A stretch of 19,213 nt of DNA from an uncultured Bacilli bacterium (GCA_949879835.1 CATLBU010000008.1:1-19213), one strand, 5' to 3'; shown: positions 1-7,381, counted from the stretch's first letter. Numbers and translations are program-made. Notes: generated by a model not told the origin, from the sequence alone.

Positions 1-41
1 ATTTCTACTTTCTTTTTTTCTGTTAATTGGGTATAATTCAT
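1..41 (-). CDS. 5' fragment of an unidentified gene, possibly an IS30-family transposase
   Basis: Only the first 13 codons lie in the window (MNYTQLTEKKKVE, then the window edge). The ATG at 39-41 is preceded by a strong AGGAGG about 8 bases upstream, and a TGATATAAT extended -10 lies just behind the rpsR operon terminator, so this looks like a separately transcribed real gene. The start resembles the N-terminus of IS30-family transposases, which often begin with M-x-Y-x-x-L-T before a helix-turn-helix, but the usual E-E-R-Y part is not matched (K-K-K-V-E here). With 13 residues this is a weak resemblance; any other small gene beginning this way is possible. The leader just before it is unusually GC-rich for the region. 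Confidence 0.5.
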   Translation of the reverse strand, partial: MNYTQLTEKKKVE

Positions 42-73
42 ATATGGGTCCTCCTGGCTGGGTGGGCTCTTTT

Positions 74-82
74 ATTATATCA
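74..82 (-). promoter_or_regulatory. Extended -10 promoter of the left-edge gene
   Basis: On the minus strand this reads TGATATAAT, a perfect TATAAT preceded by TGn. It touches the T-run of the rpsR operon terminator, so transcription would restart immediately after termination. No convincing -35 box is visible, as expected for an extended -10 promoter. The leader to the ATG at 41 would be about 25 bases. Confidence 0.5.
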
Positions 83-108
83 AAAAACCTCACCTTTATG
101 GTGCGGTT
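82..108 (-). terminator. Rho-independent terminator of the rpsF-ssb-rpsR operon
   Basis: The minus strand reads AACC-G-CACC, loop ATAAA, GGTG-A-GGTT, then six T. The stem has one G/A mismatch and is followed by a clear T-run. It lies 35 bases past the rpsR stop codon. Confidence 0.8.
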
Positions 109-122
109 CAAATTTCAATTTA

Positions 123-148
123 GGAAATAAGATTGAATCATCTTATTT
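123..148 (-). repeat. Perfect 10-bp inverted repeat across the rpsR stop codon
   Basis: GAAATAAGAT, six-base spacer TGAATC, ATCTTATTTC. The arms match perfectly and the rpsR stop (143-145) lies inside one arm. No T-run follows, so it is not a standard terminator. It may protect the mRNA 3' end or be part of a two-hairpin ending together with the terminator downstream. Confidence 0.6.
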
Positions 149-361
149 CACAAAAGGCAATAATGCCATAAAACGTGCGTTCTTGATTTGATTTGCAATT
201 ACTCTTTGATGTTTTGAACAAGCTCCTGTTACTCTTCTTGGTAATATTTTGCCTTTATCTTGACTAATATATTTTTTTAATATTTCAGGATTTTTATAAT
301 TAACTGTCTTTCCTGCACATAATTGACATATTTTTTTCTTTTTTCTATAAAATTCTGCCAC
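143..361 (-). CDS. rpsR: 30S ribosomal protein S18, zinc-ligand (C+) type
   Basis: Small-subunit ribosomal protein that pairs with S6 on the platform of the 30S subunit. The 72-residue protein carries the family core KGKILPRRVTG (residues 36-46) and the ending ARFMALLPFVK. The start is GTG at 359-361, chosen because AAGGAGG lies 7 bases upstream and the family N-terminus fits. Cys12 and Cys15 (CQLC) together with Cys48 and His51 (CSKH) give a possible four-ligand zinc site, so this is the C+ form; the B. subtilis protein lacks these residues. It is the last gene of rpsF-ssb-rpsR, 17 bases after ssb, and is followed by a terminator. Identity is secure; zinc binding is inferred from family knowledge. 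Confidence 0.97.
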   Translation of the reverse strand: MAEFYRKKKKICQLCAGKTVNYKNPEILKKYISQDKGKILPRRVTGACSKHQRVIANQIKNARFMALLPFVK

Positions 362-378
362 TTTTAAACCTCCTTCTT

Positions 379-843
379 TTAATCTAAGAAGTTATCATCG
401 ATTGACACACTATCCCCAAAGTCAGCAAACGGATCATTTTCAACACTAATTTCACTATTGAAATTATTATCTTGATAATCATATGGACTAACATTATCAC
501 TATTACTTACTCTATTTTGTGCCTGACTTTTACTCTCTAAAAATTGGACAGAGTCTCCTACGACATCCATAGAATATCTCTTATTTCCATCTTTATCGTC
601 ATAACTTCCAGTTTGTAATCTACCTTCTACTGATACTAAACTACCTTTATCTAAAAAATTACATACATTTTCCGCTTGTTTTCTCCAAACAACTACATTA
701 ATAAAGTCTGTTTCTCTTTGACCTTGACTATTACTAAATGTTCTATTAATTGCTACTGAAAATCTTGCAAACGGTATATTAGAACTCGTATATCTAAGTT
801 CTGGCTTTGCTGTAAGTCTTCCTATTAACATTACTCGATTCAT
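379..843 (-). CDS. ssb: Single-stranded DNA-binding protein
   Basis: Coats single-stranded DNA in replication, repair and recombination, normally as a tetramer. The 154-residue protein has an N-terminal OB fold (about residues 1-105) that begins [19 protein letters not shown] and includes the conserved segments FSVAINR and [15 protein letters not shown] low-complexity Asn/Ser/Asp linker and an acidic C-terminus follow. The usual protein-recruiting tip, acidic residues then Pro-Phe at the very end, is absent: the chain ends DDNFLD, with a second acidic patch DPFADFG about 18 residues from the end. ATG start with a GAGG-type binding site. It sits between rpsF and rpsR as in most Firmicutes and shares their promoter. 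Confidence 0.96.
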   Translation of the reverse strand: MNRVMLIGRLTAKPELRYTSSNIPFARFSVAINRTFSNSQGQRETDFINVVVWRKQAENVCNFLDKGSLVSVEGRLQTGSYDDKDGNKRYSMDVVGDSVQFLESKSQAQNRVSNSDNVSPYDYQDNNFNSEISVENDPFADFGDSVSIDDNFLD

Positions 844-859
844 TTAACAGCCTCTTTTC

Positions 860-1150
860 TTATTTTTCAATTCTAGTAATTAAATGACGAACTATATCAT
901 CACTAATTAAAGATAAACGATCAAATTCGCTAATCGCCTTATCATCATTTGCTTCAATTTCATAAACATAATAATATCCACTTTTATACTTTTTGATTTC
1001 ATAAGCTAATTCTCTTTGACCCATTTCTTTTGTTCCAATGATTTTTGCACCATTTGTAGTTAAAATATTTGAAAAATTTTCTACAACTTTTTTTGTGTCT
1101 TCCTCACTCAAAGTAGGTTTTACAATAATCATAATCTCATAGTTTCTCAT
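860..1150 (-). CDS. rpsF: 30S ribosomal protein S6
   Basis: Small-subunit ribosomal protein that binds 16S rRNA together with S18. The protein (96 residues) starts MRNYEIMIIVKPTLSEED and contains GQRELAYEIKK and the Tyr-rich strand YYYVYEIEA, all typical of the family. The open frame extends upstream to a GTG at 1157-1159, but that GTG is part of the binding site AAAGGAGGTG. The ATG at 1148-1150, 8 bases downstream of AGGAGG, is therefore taken as the start. First gene of rpsF-ssb-rpsR, with a strong promoter and a structured leader that may mediate autoregulation by S6:S18. Confidence 0.97.
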   Translation of the reverse strand: MRNYEIMIIVKPTLSEEDTKKVVENFSNILTTNGAKIIGTKEMGQRELAYEIKKYKSGYYYVYEIEANDDKAISEFDRLSLISDDIVRHLITRIEK

Positions 1151-1212
1151 ATTCCGCACCTCCTTTTGGTCTATCGGCTTCTAATGAAGCAAGGAGTAAA
1201 TTAATACTCGCT
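1151..1212 (-). promoter_or_regulatory. Structured rpsF leader, candidate S6:S18 autoregulatory RNA
   Basis: About 60 bases lie between the likely transcription start and the rpsF ATG. Two small hairpins are visible on the minus strand: GAGTA-loop-TACTC (1194-1209) and GCTTC-ATTA-GAAGC (1177-1190). The second is followed directly by CCGATAG. Known S6:S18 leader motifs carry an essential CCG trinucleotide in a bulge next to a stem-loop, which fits this arrangement. The fold as a regulator is inferred, not shown. Confidence 0.5.
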
Positions 1213-1216
1213 ATAA

Positions 1217-1245
1217 ATTATAACAGACTAAAAAAAATTTGTAAA
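1217..1245 (-). promoter_or_regulatory. Promoter of rpsF-ssb-rpsR
   Basis: Minus strand: TTTACA (-35), 17-base spacer, TATAAT (-10), with TGT directly before the -10 (extended -10). The spacing is ideal and the -10 is perfect, as expected for a ribosomal protein operon. Confidence 0.8.
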
Positions 1246-1267
1246 GCCAATATTATTTTATTCAAAG

Positions 1268-1293
1268 AAAAAAGAGATATTAATCCCTATCTC
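1268..1293 (-). terminator. Terminator of the BI-1 family gene
   Basis: Minus strand: GAGATA, eight-base loop GGGATTAA, TATCTC, then TTTTTT. The 6-bp stem is perfect, and the stop codon of the BI-1 gene (1280-1282) lies in the loop. Confidence 0.8.
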
Positions 1294-1924
1294 CAAATAT
1301 TCTAAGTAAATCTAAAAATATATTAATAAAATCTAAATATAATTCTAAAGCACCAATAATAGCCAACTTGTTTTTGTCTTCTATTTCTAAAGATAATTTT
1401 TTTATTTTTTGAATATCATAAGCAACAAATCCTAAAAAGATAACAATGCTAATGCAACTTACAACTAACTCGAACATACTATTATTTAAAAACATATTTA
1501 CAATAGTACAAATAACTACCCCAAGTAGTAACATTAATAAAATAGTACCAATTTTTGTCAAATCTAATTTGGTAAAATTTCCTATTAAAGCAAATATCCC
1601 AAATAATACCGCTGTTATAATAAATACAAGCATAATAGAAGTAATATTATATACAACAAAAATACTTCCAAATGTAAGTCCTGTGACAAACGAGTACAAA
1701 ATAAATAAAATTCGTGCTGTTGTTGTTTGCATTTTATGAATTCGTGCGGATAAAACAATTACCAAAACCAATTCTAAAATAACTAACAAAAAATAAGTTC
1801 CTTTTGAAAAAATATTATAAATCATAGTGTCATTTACAGAGACAATATATCCTGTTAAAAAGGTAACAAGAAGTCCTATAAACATCCACATAAATACTTT
1901 ACTAAAAATTCTATTATTTTCCAT
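1280..1924 (-). CDS. Bax inhibitor-1 / YbhL family membrane protein
   Basis: A 214-residue integral membrane protein with about seven hydrophobic helices and few loops. The order of features fits the BI-1 (UPF0005, TMBIM) family: an N-terminal FSKVFMWMFIGLLVTFLTGY helix, a middle SFVTGLTFGSIF segment, and near the C-terminus FVAYDIQKIK followed by ALELYLDFINIFLDLLRIFG. The acidic residues in the last two motifs correspond to the pH-sensing di-aspartyl region known in BsYetJ. Homologues act as pH-dependent calcium leak channels; the role here is inferred. ATG with AGGAGG 6 bases upstream. A TATAAT at about 1940 may give it its own weak promoter; no terminator separates it from ychF 40 bases upstream. 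Confidence 0.88.
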   Translation of the reverse strand: MENNRIFSKVFMWMFIGLLVTFLTGYIVSVNDTMIYNIFSKGTYFLLVILELVLVIVLSARIHKMQTTTARILFILYSFVTGLTFGSIFVVYNITSIMLVFIITAVLFGIFALIGNFTKLDLTKIGTILLMLLLGVVICTIVNMFLNNSMFELVVSCISIVIFLGFVAYDIQKIKKLSLEIEDKNKLAIIGALELYLDFINIFLDLLRIFGDRD

Positions 1925-1964
1925 ATTTTCCTCCTATATATTATATTAACGAAATCCAACAATA

Positions 1965-3065
1965 TTAAACATTAAATCGGAAATAACAAATATCTCCATC
2001 TCTCATTTGATATTCTTTTCCTTCTAATCGCATTTTTCCTGCTTCTCTTACTTTTAACTCTGATCCTTGTTCTTTCAAATCTGTATAACTCATAATTTCT
2101 GCTCGAATAAATCCTTTTTCAAAATCACTATGAATAATACCTGCGCATGCTGGTGCCTTCATTCCTTTTTTAAATGTCCAGGCTCTCACTTCATCTTTCA
2201 CAGCCGTAAAATATGTTTCTAAACCTAATAGTTCATAAGTAGCCTTTATCAAGTTATCTAATCCATTTTCTGAAATTCCTAAATCACTTAAAAATTCTAT
2301 TTTTTCTTCCTCTGTTAAATCTACTAATTCAGACTCTATTTTGGCACAAACAACCACTACTTTTGATTGTTCTTTTTTTGCATATTCTTTTACTTGTTCT
2401 ACATATTGATTTCCATCTTCTAACAAATCTTCTTCATCTACATTTGTCATATAGATAATTGGTTTAATTGTTAAAAGATTAAAACTTTTTACTAATTTTT
2501 GTTCTTCATCATTAAATTTCAACATTCTGGCAGGAATATTTTGTTCTAAAGATTCTTTTAATTTATTCAAAATATTGACTTCTTGAACAACCTCTTTGTC
2601 CTTTGACATAGCAGCTTTTTTTCCAATTTTTCCTATACGATTGTTAATAACTTCTAAATCGGCAAGCATCAGTTCTAGATTAATAATTTCAATATCACGA
2701 ATTGGATCCACTTCTCCCTCAACATGAATAATGTCATTATTTTTAAAGCATCTAACTACTTCAACAATTGCATCTACTTCACGTATATGAGACAGGAATT
2801 TGTTTCCTAGTCCTTCTCCTAATGAAGCACCCTTTACTAAACCAGCTATATCTGTATATTCAATAGTGGTAGGAACTAAACTTTTTGGACAATATAATTG
2901 ATTTAAAAAATCTAATCGTTTATCTGGAACTGTTACCACTCCAACATTTGGATCAATCGTTGCAAAAGGATAATTAGCCGCCAAAATCTTTTGTTTTGTA
3001 ATGGCATTAAATAGGGTTGATTTTCCTACATTAGGAAGTCCCACTATTCCTGCTGTTAAACTCAA
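1965..3065 (-). CDS. ychF: Ribosome-binding ATPase YchF (Obg-like)
   Basis: Obg-related P-loop NTPase that binds ribosomes and prefers ATP. In the 366-residue form chosen here, G1 is GLPNVGKS (9-16), G3 is DIAG (72-75) and the non-canonical G4 is NVDE (208-211) instead of NKxD, which explains the ATP preference in this family. The C-terminal TGS domain (about 283-366) includes TFKKGMKAPACAG and ends RDGDICYFRFNV. The frame opens with a TTG at 3083, but that lies just before and within the binding site AAAGGAG. The TTG at 3063-3065, 7 bases after that site, gives the family start MSLTAGIVGLPNVGKS and the usual length. In B. subtilis this gene also lies next to rpsF. Confidence 0.96.
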   Translation of the reverse strand: MSLTAGIVGLPNVGKSTLFNAITKQKILAANYPFATIDPNVGVVTVPDKRLDFLNQLYCPKSLVPTTIEYTDIAGLVKGASLGEGLGNKFLSHIREVDAIVEVVRCFKNNDIIHVEGEVDPIRDIEIINLELMLADLEVINNRIGKIGKKAAMSKDKEVVQEVNILNKLKESLEQNIPARMLKFNDEEQKLVKSFNLLTIKPIIYMTNVDEEDLLEDGNQYVEQVKEYAKKEQSKVVVVCAKIESELVDLTEEEKIEFLSDLGISENGLDNLIKATYELLGLETYFTAVKDEVRAWTFKKGMKAPACAGIIHSDFEKGFIRAEIMSYTDLKEQGSELKVREAGKMRLEGKEYQMRDGDICYFRFNV

Positions 3066-3091
3066 ATTGCATTCTCCTTTCAATTAATACC

Positions 3092-3100
3092 ATTATAACA
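3092..3100 (-). promoter_or_regulatory. Extended -10 promoter of ychF
   Basis: Minus strand TGTTATAAT, a perfect -10 with TGn, located between the abgT-like terminator and the ychF binding site. The region 17 bases upstream is a T-rich run without a clear -35. Confidence 0.6.
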
Positions 3101-3110
3101 TAAAATTTTA

Positions 3111-3138
3111 AAAAATAAAAAAGAGTTTTACTCTTTTT
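3111..3138 (-). terminator. Terminator of the parA to abgT-like operon
   Basis: Minus strand: AAAAAGAGT, three-base loop AAA, ACTCTTTTT, then TTATTTTTT. The 9-bp stem is perfect and reaches into the last codons and stop (3137-3139) of the transporter gene. The symmetry could also stop plus-strand transcription. Confidence 0.8.
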
Positions 3139-4672
3139 ATAAAGTAGAAATCACTCCTACTCCAATTGGAATTCCAATAATATACCAAAGTACAATAATT
3201 AAAATCCATAAACAGATTGTTAACAATACAATCGGAAAAATTTGTTTAATTGTTCCAAATATACTAATTTGATTCTTTGAATCATTATTATATTTTTCCA
3301 AAAATGCCAACATAACAATAAAATAGGAAAATAGAGGAGTAAATGATTTACTAACACCATCTGCTACTTTGAAAATAAATTGTGTAAATCCTGGAGTAAT
3401 ATTGGAACGCATAAATAGAGGAATAATAGTTGGTGACATTAATTGCCATTTATCTATAGTTCCAGGAATAAAAATTCCGATTATCAATACAACTAGGAAG
3501 AAAGTGATAATTAAAGGTATACCAGAAAATTGAAGACTTCCCATCCAATCAATTAAATTTGTTCCTATAATATCACCTATTTTAGTCCACTTTAAAATTG
3601 CTACCATTTGTGAAAAGAAAAAGATTAAAACGAACATATAACCTAGACTTTCAAAATTTTTAGAAAGTCCTAAACTAAATTCGTGTCCATTCTTAATATT
3701 TCCTGATATTTTTCCATAAATCCAACCACATAATAGAAATAAAAGTGTAATAGATACAACGATTCCTTGTTTAAATGGCGCTGTAGCCCCAAATATTTTT
3801 TCCATATACCGATTTGCATTGTTATCCAATAGTATTCCAGCACCAGGTAATTTGATTGGTAGAAGTAAATATACTGTAATACAACAGAATATAAAACCTA
3901 CTAATAAAGATATAATTTTAGCCTTTTTGGAAATGACTAATTCTTCATCATCTTTATCTTCATTATTCTCACGTATTGTAAATTTATATAGTAAAAATTT
4001 TTCTATTAAAAAAGTTAAAATAATTGTTATGATAAGTGTCGAAACAACCATAATATAAATATTAGAAAATAAATTAAATTCATAAGTTTTGTCAACATCT
4101 AGATTTGCAGAAATTTGAGTTAAATTTCCCATTAAATAATCATTATAATTAAAAATAAAACCTGTCCCATACCCCAATGTTATTCCTAAAAACATAACTA
4201 AGATTCCAAATACTGGATTTTTACCAATGTATTTATACATTACTCCTGCTAAAGGAAGCAAAAAAATAAAACTATAATCTCCAATAACGCTAGAGACAAT
4301 TCCAAGCAGTAGAGTAAAATAAATTACTAGACCTAGTTTTACTTTTTTTAGGGGGAAAAATAAAGCTTTAAAAAATCCACCTTTTTCACAAATGCTCATT
4401 CCTATTAAAGAAATAATCAGTAAGACTAATGGTTCAAAAGTTTGTAGATTACTTACAATATGACCTATTACATATTTTAAACCTTTAAAACTTAAAACAT
4501 TATTTACTGTAATCATACCAGATTCTAATACCCCATTATTAATAATCGTTTTAGACCCTTCTATACCTAAAATAGACAAAACAAAACTAGCAACCGATAT
4601 GAATACAATAAATATCAACATAACCAAAACTGGCCCATAAATCTTCTTTTGTTTTTTTCTTAATCTTGACAT
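3137..4672 (-). CDS. AbgT-family transporter (p-aminobenzoyl-glutamate type)
   Basis: A 511-residue polytopic membrane protein with a short basic N-terminus (MSRLRKKQKK) and about 11-13 hydrophobic helices. Family-like segments are KGLKYVIGHIVSNLQTFEPL followed by a helix with ICEKGGFF (about residues 62-100), VIGDYSFIFLLPLAGVMYKY (about 130-150) and a C-terminal SPTIIPLFMRSNITPGFTQ (about 413-431). AbgT members take up p-aminobenzoyl-glutamate, a folate breakdown product, or export sulfonamides; which applies here cannot be told. ATG with AGGAGG. The last gene of the parA-parB-mscS-DUF951 series, 9 bases after DUF951, closed by a strong terminator. A functional link with partition genes is not implied. 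Confidence 0.85.
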   Translation of the reverse strand: MSRLRKKQKKIYGPVLVMLIFIVFISVASFVLSILGIEGSKTIINNGVLESGMITVNNVLSFKGLKYVIGHIVSNLQTFEPLVLLIISLIGMSICEKGGFFKALFFPLKKVKLGLVIYFTLLLGIVSSVIGDYSFIFLLPLAGVMYKYIGKNPVFGILVMFLGITLGYGTGFIFNYNDYLMGNLTQISANLDVDKTYEFNLFSNIYIMVVSTLIITIILTFLIEKFLLYKFTIRENNEDKDDEELVISKKAKIISLLVGFIFCCITVYLLLPIKLPGAGILLDNNANRYMEKIFGATAPFKQGIVVSITLLFLLCGWIYGKISGNIKNGHEFSLGLSKNFESLGYMFVLIFFFSQMVAILKWTKIGDIIGTNLIDWMGSLQFSGIPLIITFFLVVLIIGIFIPGTIDKWQLMSPTIIPLFMRSNITPGFTQFIFKVADGVSKSFTPLFSYFIVMLAFLEKYNNDSKNQISIFGTIKQIFPIVLLTICLWILIIVLWYIIGIPIGVGVISTL

Positions 4673-4681
4673 ATTATCCTC

Positions 4682-4864
4682 CTAATAAGTATCTACTTTT
4701 TTTAATTTCTTATTAAATTCGATACGTGGAATCATAATTGCTCTACCGCAATTTAAACACTTTATTTTTATATCTGCCCCTACACGAATAATTTCCCATA
4801 AATTTGTACCACATGGATGTTGTTTTTTCATGATAACAATACTACCTAATCTATACTCATGCAC
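4682..4864 (-). CDS. DUF951 family small protein (YyzM-like)
   Basis: A 60-residue protein of unknown function. It has the family features: an N-terminal LGSIVIMKKQHPCGTNLWEI, then IKCLNCGRAIMIPR. His16, Cys18, Cys36 and Cys39 suggest a small zinc-binding fold. The likely start is GTG (4862-4864), overlapping the 3' end of the mscS-like gene by 8 bases, with GGTGAT just upstream, which suggests translational coupling. Genes of this family commonly neighbour ychF and parB in Firmicutes, as here. Family assignment is confident; the role is unknown. Confidence 0.9.
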   Translation of the reverse strand: MHEYRLGSIVIMKKQHPCGTNLWEIIRVGADIKIKCLNCGRAIMIPRIEFNKKLKKVDTY

Positions 4865-5648
4865 TACGAATCACCAACTGATTATATGGAATTTCAATAT
4901 TGTTTTGATCAAATGATAATTTAATTTCACGAAGTAATATACGTTGAACATCTATATGTTGCATGGATTTTGTCTCAGCTGTAATACGATACTCTATTCC
5001 TGATTCCCCCAATTGATTAATTCCCAACACTTGAGGTTTCCCTTTTATCAATTTTACTTCTTTTGCTACTTTATCACAGACATTTTGTAGTACTTCCTCT
5101 ACTTTCTTTAAATCTTCTTCATACGAAACCATTACATCCACTATGGCTAATGAGGTAGTAAAACTATGATTTATTACTTCATTAATATTTCGATTAGATA
5201 CAATTTTAATTTCACCAGTTTTTGCCTTTAATCTAGTTGTTCTAAGTCCAATTTCTAATACCTCTCCTTTAAAATCATTAATAGTTACTGTGTCACCAAT
5301 TCCATATTGATTCTCGATAATAATAGAAATTCCCGATAAAAGATCTTTTAAAATATCTTGAAAAGCTAATCCTATTACTACTCCAATCGCTCCAAGAGAA
5401 GCAAGGAAAGCGCTTGTATTGATTCCATAAATTGTTAAAATCGATAAAATAGCAATAATTATTAAAATGTATTTAATTACATTAAGAATAAGTCCGCTTA
5501 TTGTTTTATGACGACGATAGTCCATTTTAGCTAATTTAAATTTCATAGTACGCTTTATTATTGTTTTAATAATTAAATAAATTAAAAATGTAGCAAGTAC
5601 GATAATAATGGGACCAATAATCTCCTTAATTAATATTCTTTCTAACAT
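4857..5648 (-). CDS. MscS-family small-conductance mechanosensitive channel
   Basis: A 263-residue membrane channel protein thought to release solutes during osmotic downshock. N-terminal hydrophobic helices lie at about residues 8-30 and 55-80. The pore-lining TM3 carries the Gly/Ala-rich FLASLGAIGVVIGLAFQ (about 82-98) followed by DILKDLLSGISIIIENQYGIGDTV, the MscS signature leading into the beta domain. The C-terminal alpha/beta cytoplasmic domain runs to the end. ATG with AGGTGAT. It starts 8 bases after the parB stop, and its own 3' end overlaps DUF951, so it is part of the par operon. The family is secure; the exact subtype (MscS or YkuT-like) is not. Confidence 0.92.
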   Translation of the reverse strand: MLERILIKEIIGPIIIVLATFLIYLIIKTIIKRTMKFKLAKMDYRRHKTISGLILNVIKYILIIIAILSILTIYGINTSAFLASLGAIGVVIGLAFQDILKDLLSGISIIIENQYGIGDTVTINDFKGEVLEIGLRTTRLKAKTGEIKIVSNRNINEVINHSFTTSLAIVDVMVSYEEDLKKVEEVLQNVCDKVAKEVKLIKGKPQVLGINQLGESGIEYRITAETKSMQHIDVQRILLREIKLSFDQNNIEIPYNQLVIRSA

Positions 5649-5656
5649 TATATCAC

Positions 5657-6529
5657 CTATTCTTTGATATCAAGAACTTCTAAAATACGATTTAAATCAG
5701 CAACACTTGTAAAATGAATTTCAATTTTTCTATCTTTAATTTTTACTTTTGTATCTAATTTATCTCTAAGTATTTCTTCTGCATATTTATAATTTTCATT
5801 ATTCTTTTTCATTACCTGCTTATTGTTTTCCGGGGTTTTTTTAGTTGTTAATTCTTCAATATCTCTAACAGAAATTTTATCTTTTACAATTTGATCAGCA
5901 TATTCTTTTATTTGATCTGAATTTTCTAGTTTACTTAATGCTCTTGCATGACCCATTGTAATTTTTGATTCTGCTACCATTTGTTGAACATCACTAGGTA
6001 ATCTTAATAAACCTAGAATATTTGTTAAATGACTTCGACTTTTTCCTATTTTTTTTGCAAGTTCATCTTGAGTTAAATCTAGTTTTTCCAGCATTGCCTT
6101 ATAAGCATAAGCTTCTTCTATAGCCGTTAAGTTTTCTCTTTGTAAATTTTCTAACAATGCAATTTCCATCATTTGTTCATCAGTAAAATTACGAATAATT
6201 GCAGGAATTTTTGTTAACCCTGCCATTTTAGAGGCACGAACTCTTCTTTCACCAGCTATAATTTCATAGCCTTTTATACTTTTTTTAATAATGATTGGTT
6301 GAAACACACCATGTTCTTTTATAGAATCTGATAATTCTTGCAAAGCATTTTCATCAAATACTTTTCTAGGTTGATATGGATTTGCTCTTAAATCATCCAA
6401 ATCAATTTCAATAATTTCTTCATTGGTTGCTGTTTCATAAATTGTTTGTTCTAATTTTTCTACATCCAAATTTTCATTATTAAATAACTGTTCTAAACCT
6501 CTTCCTAAAGCTCTCTTTTTATTCTCCAT
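5657..6529 (-). CDS. parB: Chromosome-partitioning protein ParB (Spo0J)
   Basis: CTP-dependent DNA clamp that loads at parS sites and spreads to organise the origin region and recruit condensin. In the 290-residue form the order is: N-terminal ParA-stimulating segment KKRALGRGLEQLF (4-16); NPYQPR (50-55); CTP-binding GERRVRAS (93-100) and ENLQREN (127-133); a helix-turn-helix (about 152-175); and a C-terminal dimerisation region after a Lys/Asn-rich linker. The frame overlaps the end of parA. The ATG at 6527-6529 is chosen because it gives the usual family start; a TTG at 6536-6538, closer to AAGGAAGTGA, would add three residues and cannot be excluded. No matching parS site was found in the window. 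Confidence 0.96.
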   Translation of the reverse strand: MENKKRALGRGLEQLFNNENLDVEKLEQTIYETATNEEIIEIDLDDLRANPYQPRKVFDENALQELSDSIKEHGVFQPIIIKKSIKGYEIIAGERRVRASKMAGLTKIPAIIRNFTDEQMMEIALLENLQRENLTAIEEAYAYKAMLEKLDLTQDELAKKIGKSRSHLTNILGLLRLPSDVQQMVAESKITMGHARALSKLENSDQIKEYADQIVKDKISVRDIEELTTKKTPENNKQVMKKNNENYKYAEEILRDKLDTKVKIKDRKIEIHFTSVADLNRILEVLDIKE

Positions 6530-7304
6530 TTCGTTCAATCACTTCCTTAGCCAAATTTAAGTACGCCTCTGTTCCCCTACTTTGTGGATCATATGCCACA
6601 ATTGGTTTACCATGACTTGGGGCCTCCGATAATCTAACAAGTCTTGGAATAATTGTGTCATATACTCTTTCTTTAAAATAACTTTTTATATCTTCTACAA
6701 CTTCTAACCCTAAATTTGTTCGACTATCTAACATAGTAAGTAGAACTCCTTCTATATCTAATGTTGGATTTAAATTTTTTTGAGCTAACATAATAGTATT
6801 TAAAAGTTGCATAATTCCCTCTAAAGCAAAAAACTCACATTGTACAGGAATAATCACTGAATCTGCTGCTGTTAAAGCATTTGTAGTTAAAATACCTAGA
6901 GATGGAGGGCAATCTATAATAATATAATCAAATAATTCTTTTGCCTTTGTTAAATGTCTCTTCAGTTGACTTCCCTTTACAAAATTTGGATCTAATTTAC
7001 TTTTTTCCATTAGTTCAAAATCTAATCCAGCCAAATTAATCGTAGCTGGAATAACATATAAATTATTAAATTTAGTTTTAATTACCACTTCTTCTAAAGT
7101 CGCATCATCTTTTAATAATTCATAAACACTATTTTCATAATCTGTTTTTCCAATTCCTACTCCTGTAGTAGAATTTCCTTGTGGATCTAAATCTACTAAA
7201 AGGGTCCTTCTTTTCAAAACACCTAAGGATGCTGCTAGATTAATACTAGATGTTGTTTTTCCTACACCACCTTTTTGATTTACTAAAGCAATTATTTTTC
7301 CCAT
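6519..7304 (-). CDS. parA: Chromosome-partitioning ATPase ParA (Soj)
   Basis: MinD/ParA-type ATPase that binds DNA non-specifically when ATP-bound and is stimulated by ParB; in Bacilli it also influences DnaA. The protein (261 residues) has the deviant Walker A KGGVGKTT (11-18) with the signature lysine, Walker A' DLDPQGN (38-44) and Walker B IIIDCPPS (128-135). The frame reaches upstream to 7328, but family members start MGKIIA, and GGTGAT sits 4 bases before the ATG at 7302-7304, so that start is used. The first gene of the parA-parB-mscS-DUF951-abgT run, it follows the ftsH terminator. Confidence 0.96.
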   Translation of the reverse strand: MGKIIALVNQKGGVGKTTSSINLAASLGVLKRRTLLVDLDPQGNSTTGVGIGKTDYENSVYELLKDDATLEEVVIKTKFNNLYVIPATINLAGLDFELMEKSKLDPNFVKGSQLKRHLTKAKELFDYIIIDCPPSLGILTTNALTAADSVIIPVQCEFFALEGIMQLLNTIMLAQKNLNPTLDIEGVLLTMLDSRTNLGLEVVEDIKSYFKERVYDTIIPRLVRLSEAPSHGKPIVAYDPQSRGTEAYLNLAKEVIERNGE

Positions 7305-7341
7305 TTTCATCACCAAATTTCTACACATTCTACTTATATCT

Positions 7342-7350
7342 ATTCTATCA
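7342..7350 (-). promoter_or_regulatory. Probable parA operon promoter (extended -10)
   Basis: Minus strand TGATAGAAT: one mismatch to TATAAT, with TGn before it. The hexamer 17 bases upstream (TAGCTT) is poor. It is the only credible promoter between the ftsH terminator and parA. Confidence 0.4.
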
Positions 7351-7381
7351 TAAAAAACGACGAAAAGCTATCATTTTAAAC

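Noticed and set aside
1157..1159. Upstream GTG start for rpsF (99 residues)
   Set aside because: The GTG is part of the ribosome binding site AAAGGAGGTG; the ATG 8 bases downstream of AGGAGG fits the family start.
1446..1739. Plus-strand 97-residue frame opposite the BI-1 gene
   Set aside because: Antisense shadow of a hydrophobic membrane-protein gene; no binding site and low-complexity Ile/Asn/Thr composition.
3819..4058. Plus-strand 79-residue frame opposite the AbgT-like gene
   Set aside because: Antisense shadow; no ribosome binding site or family resemblance.
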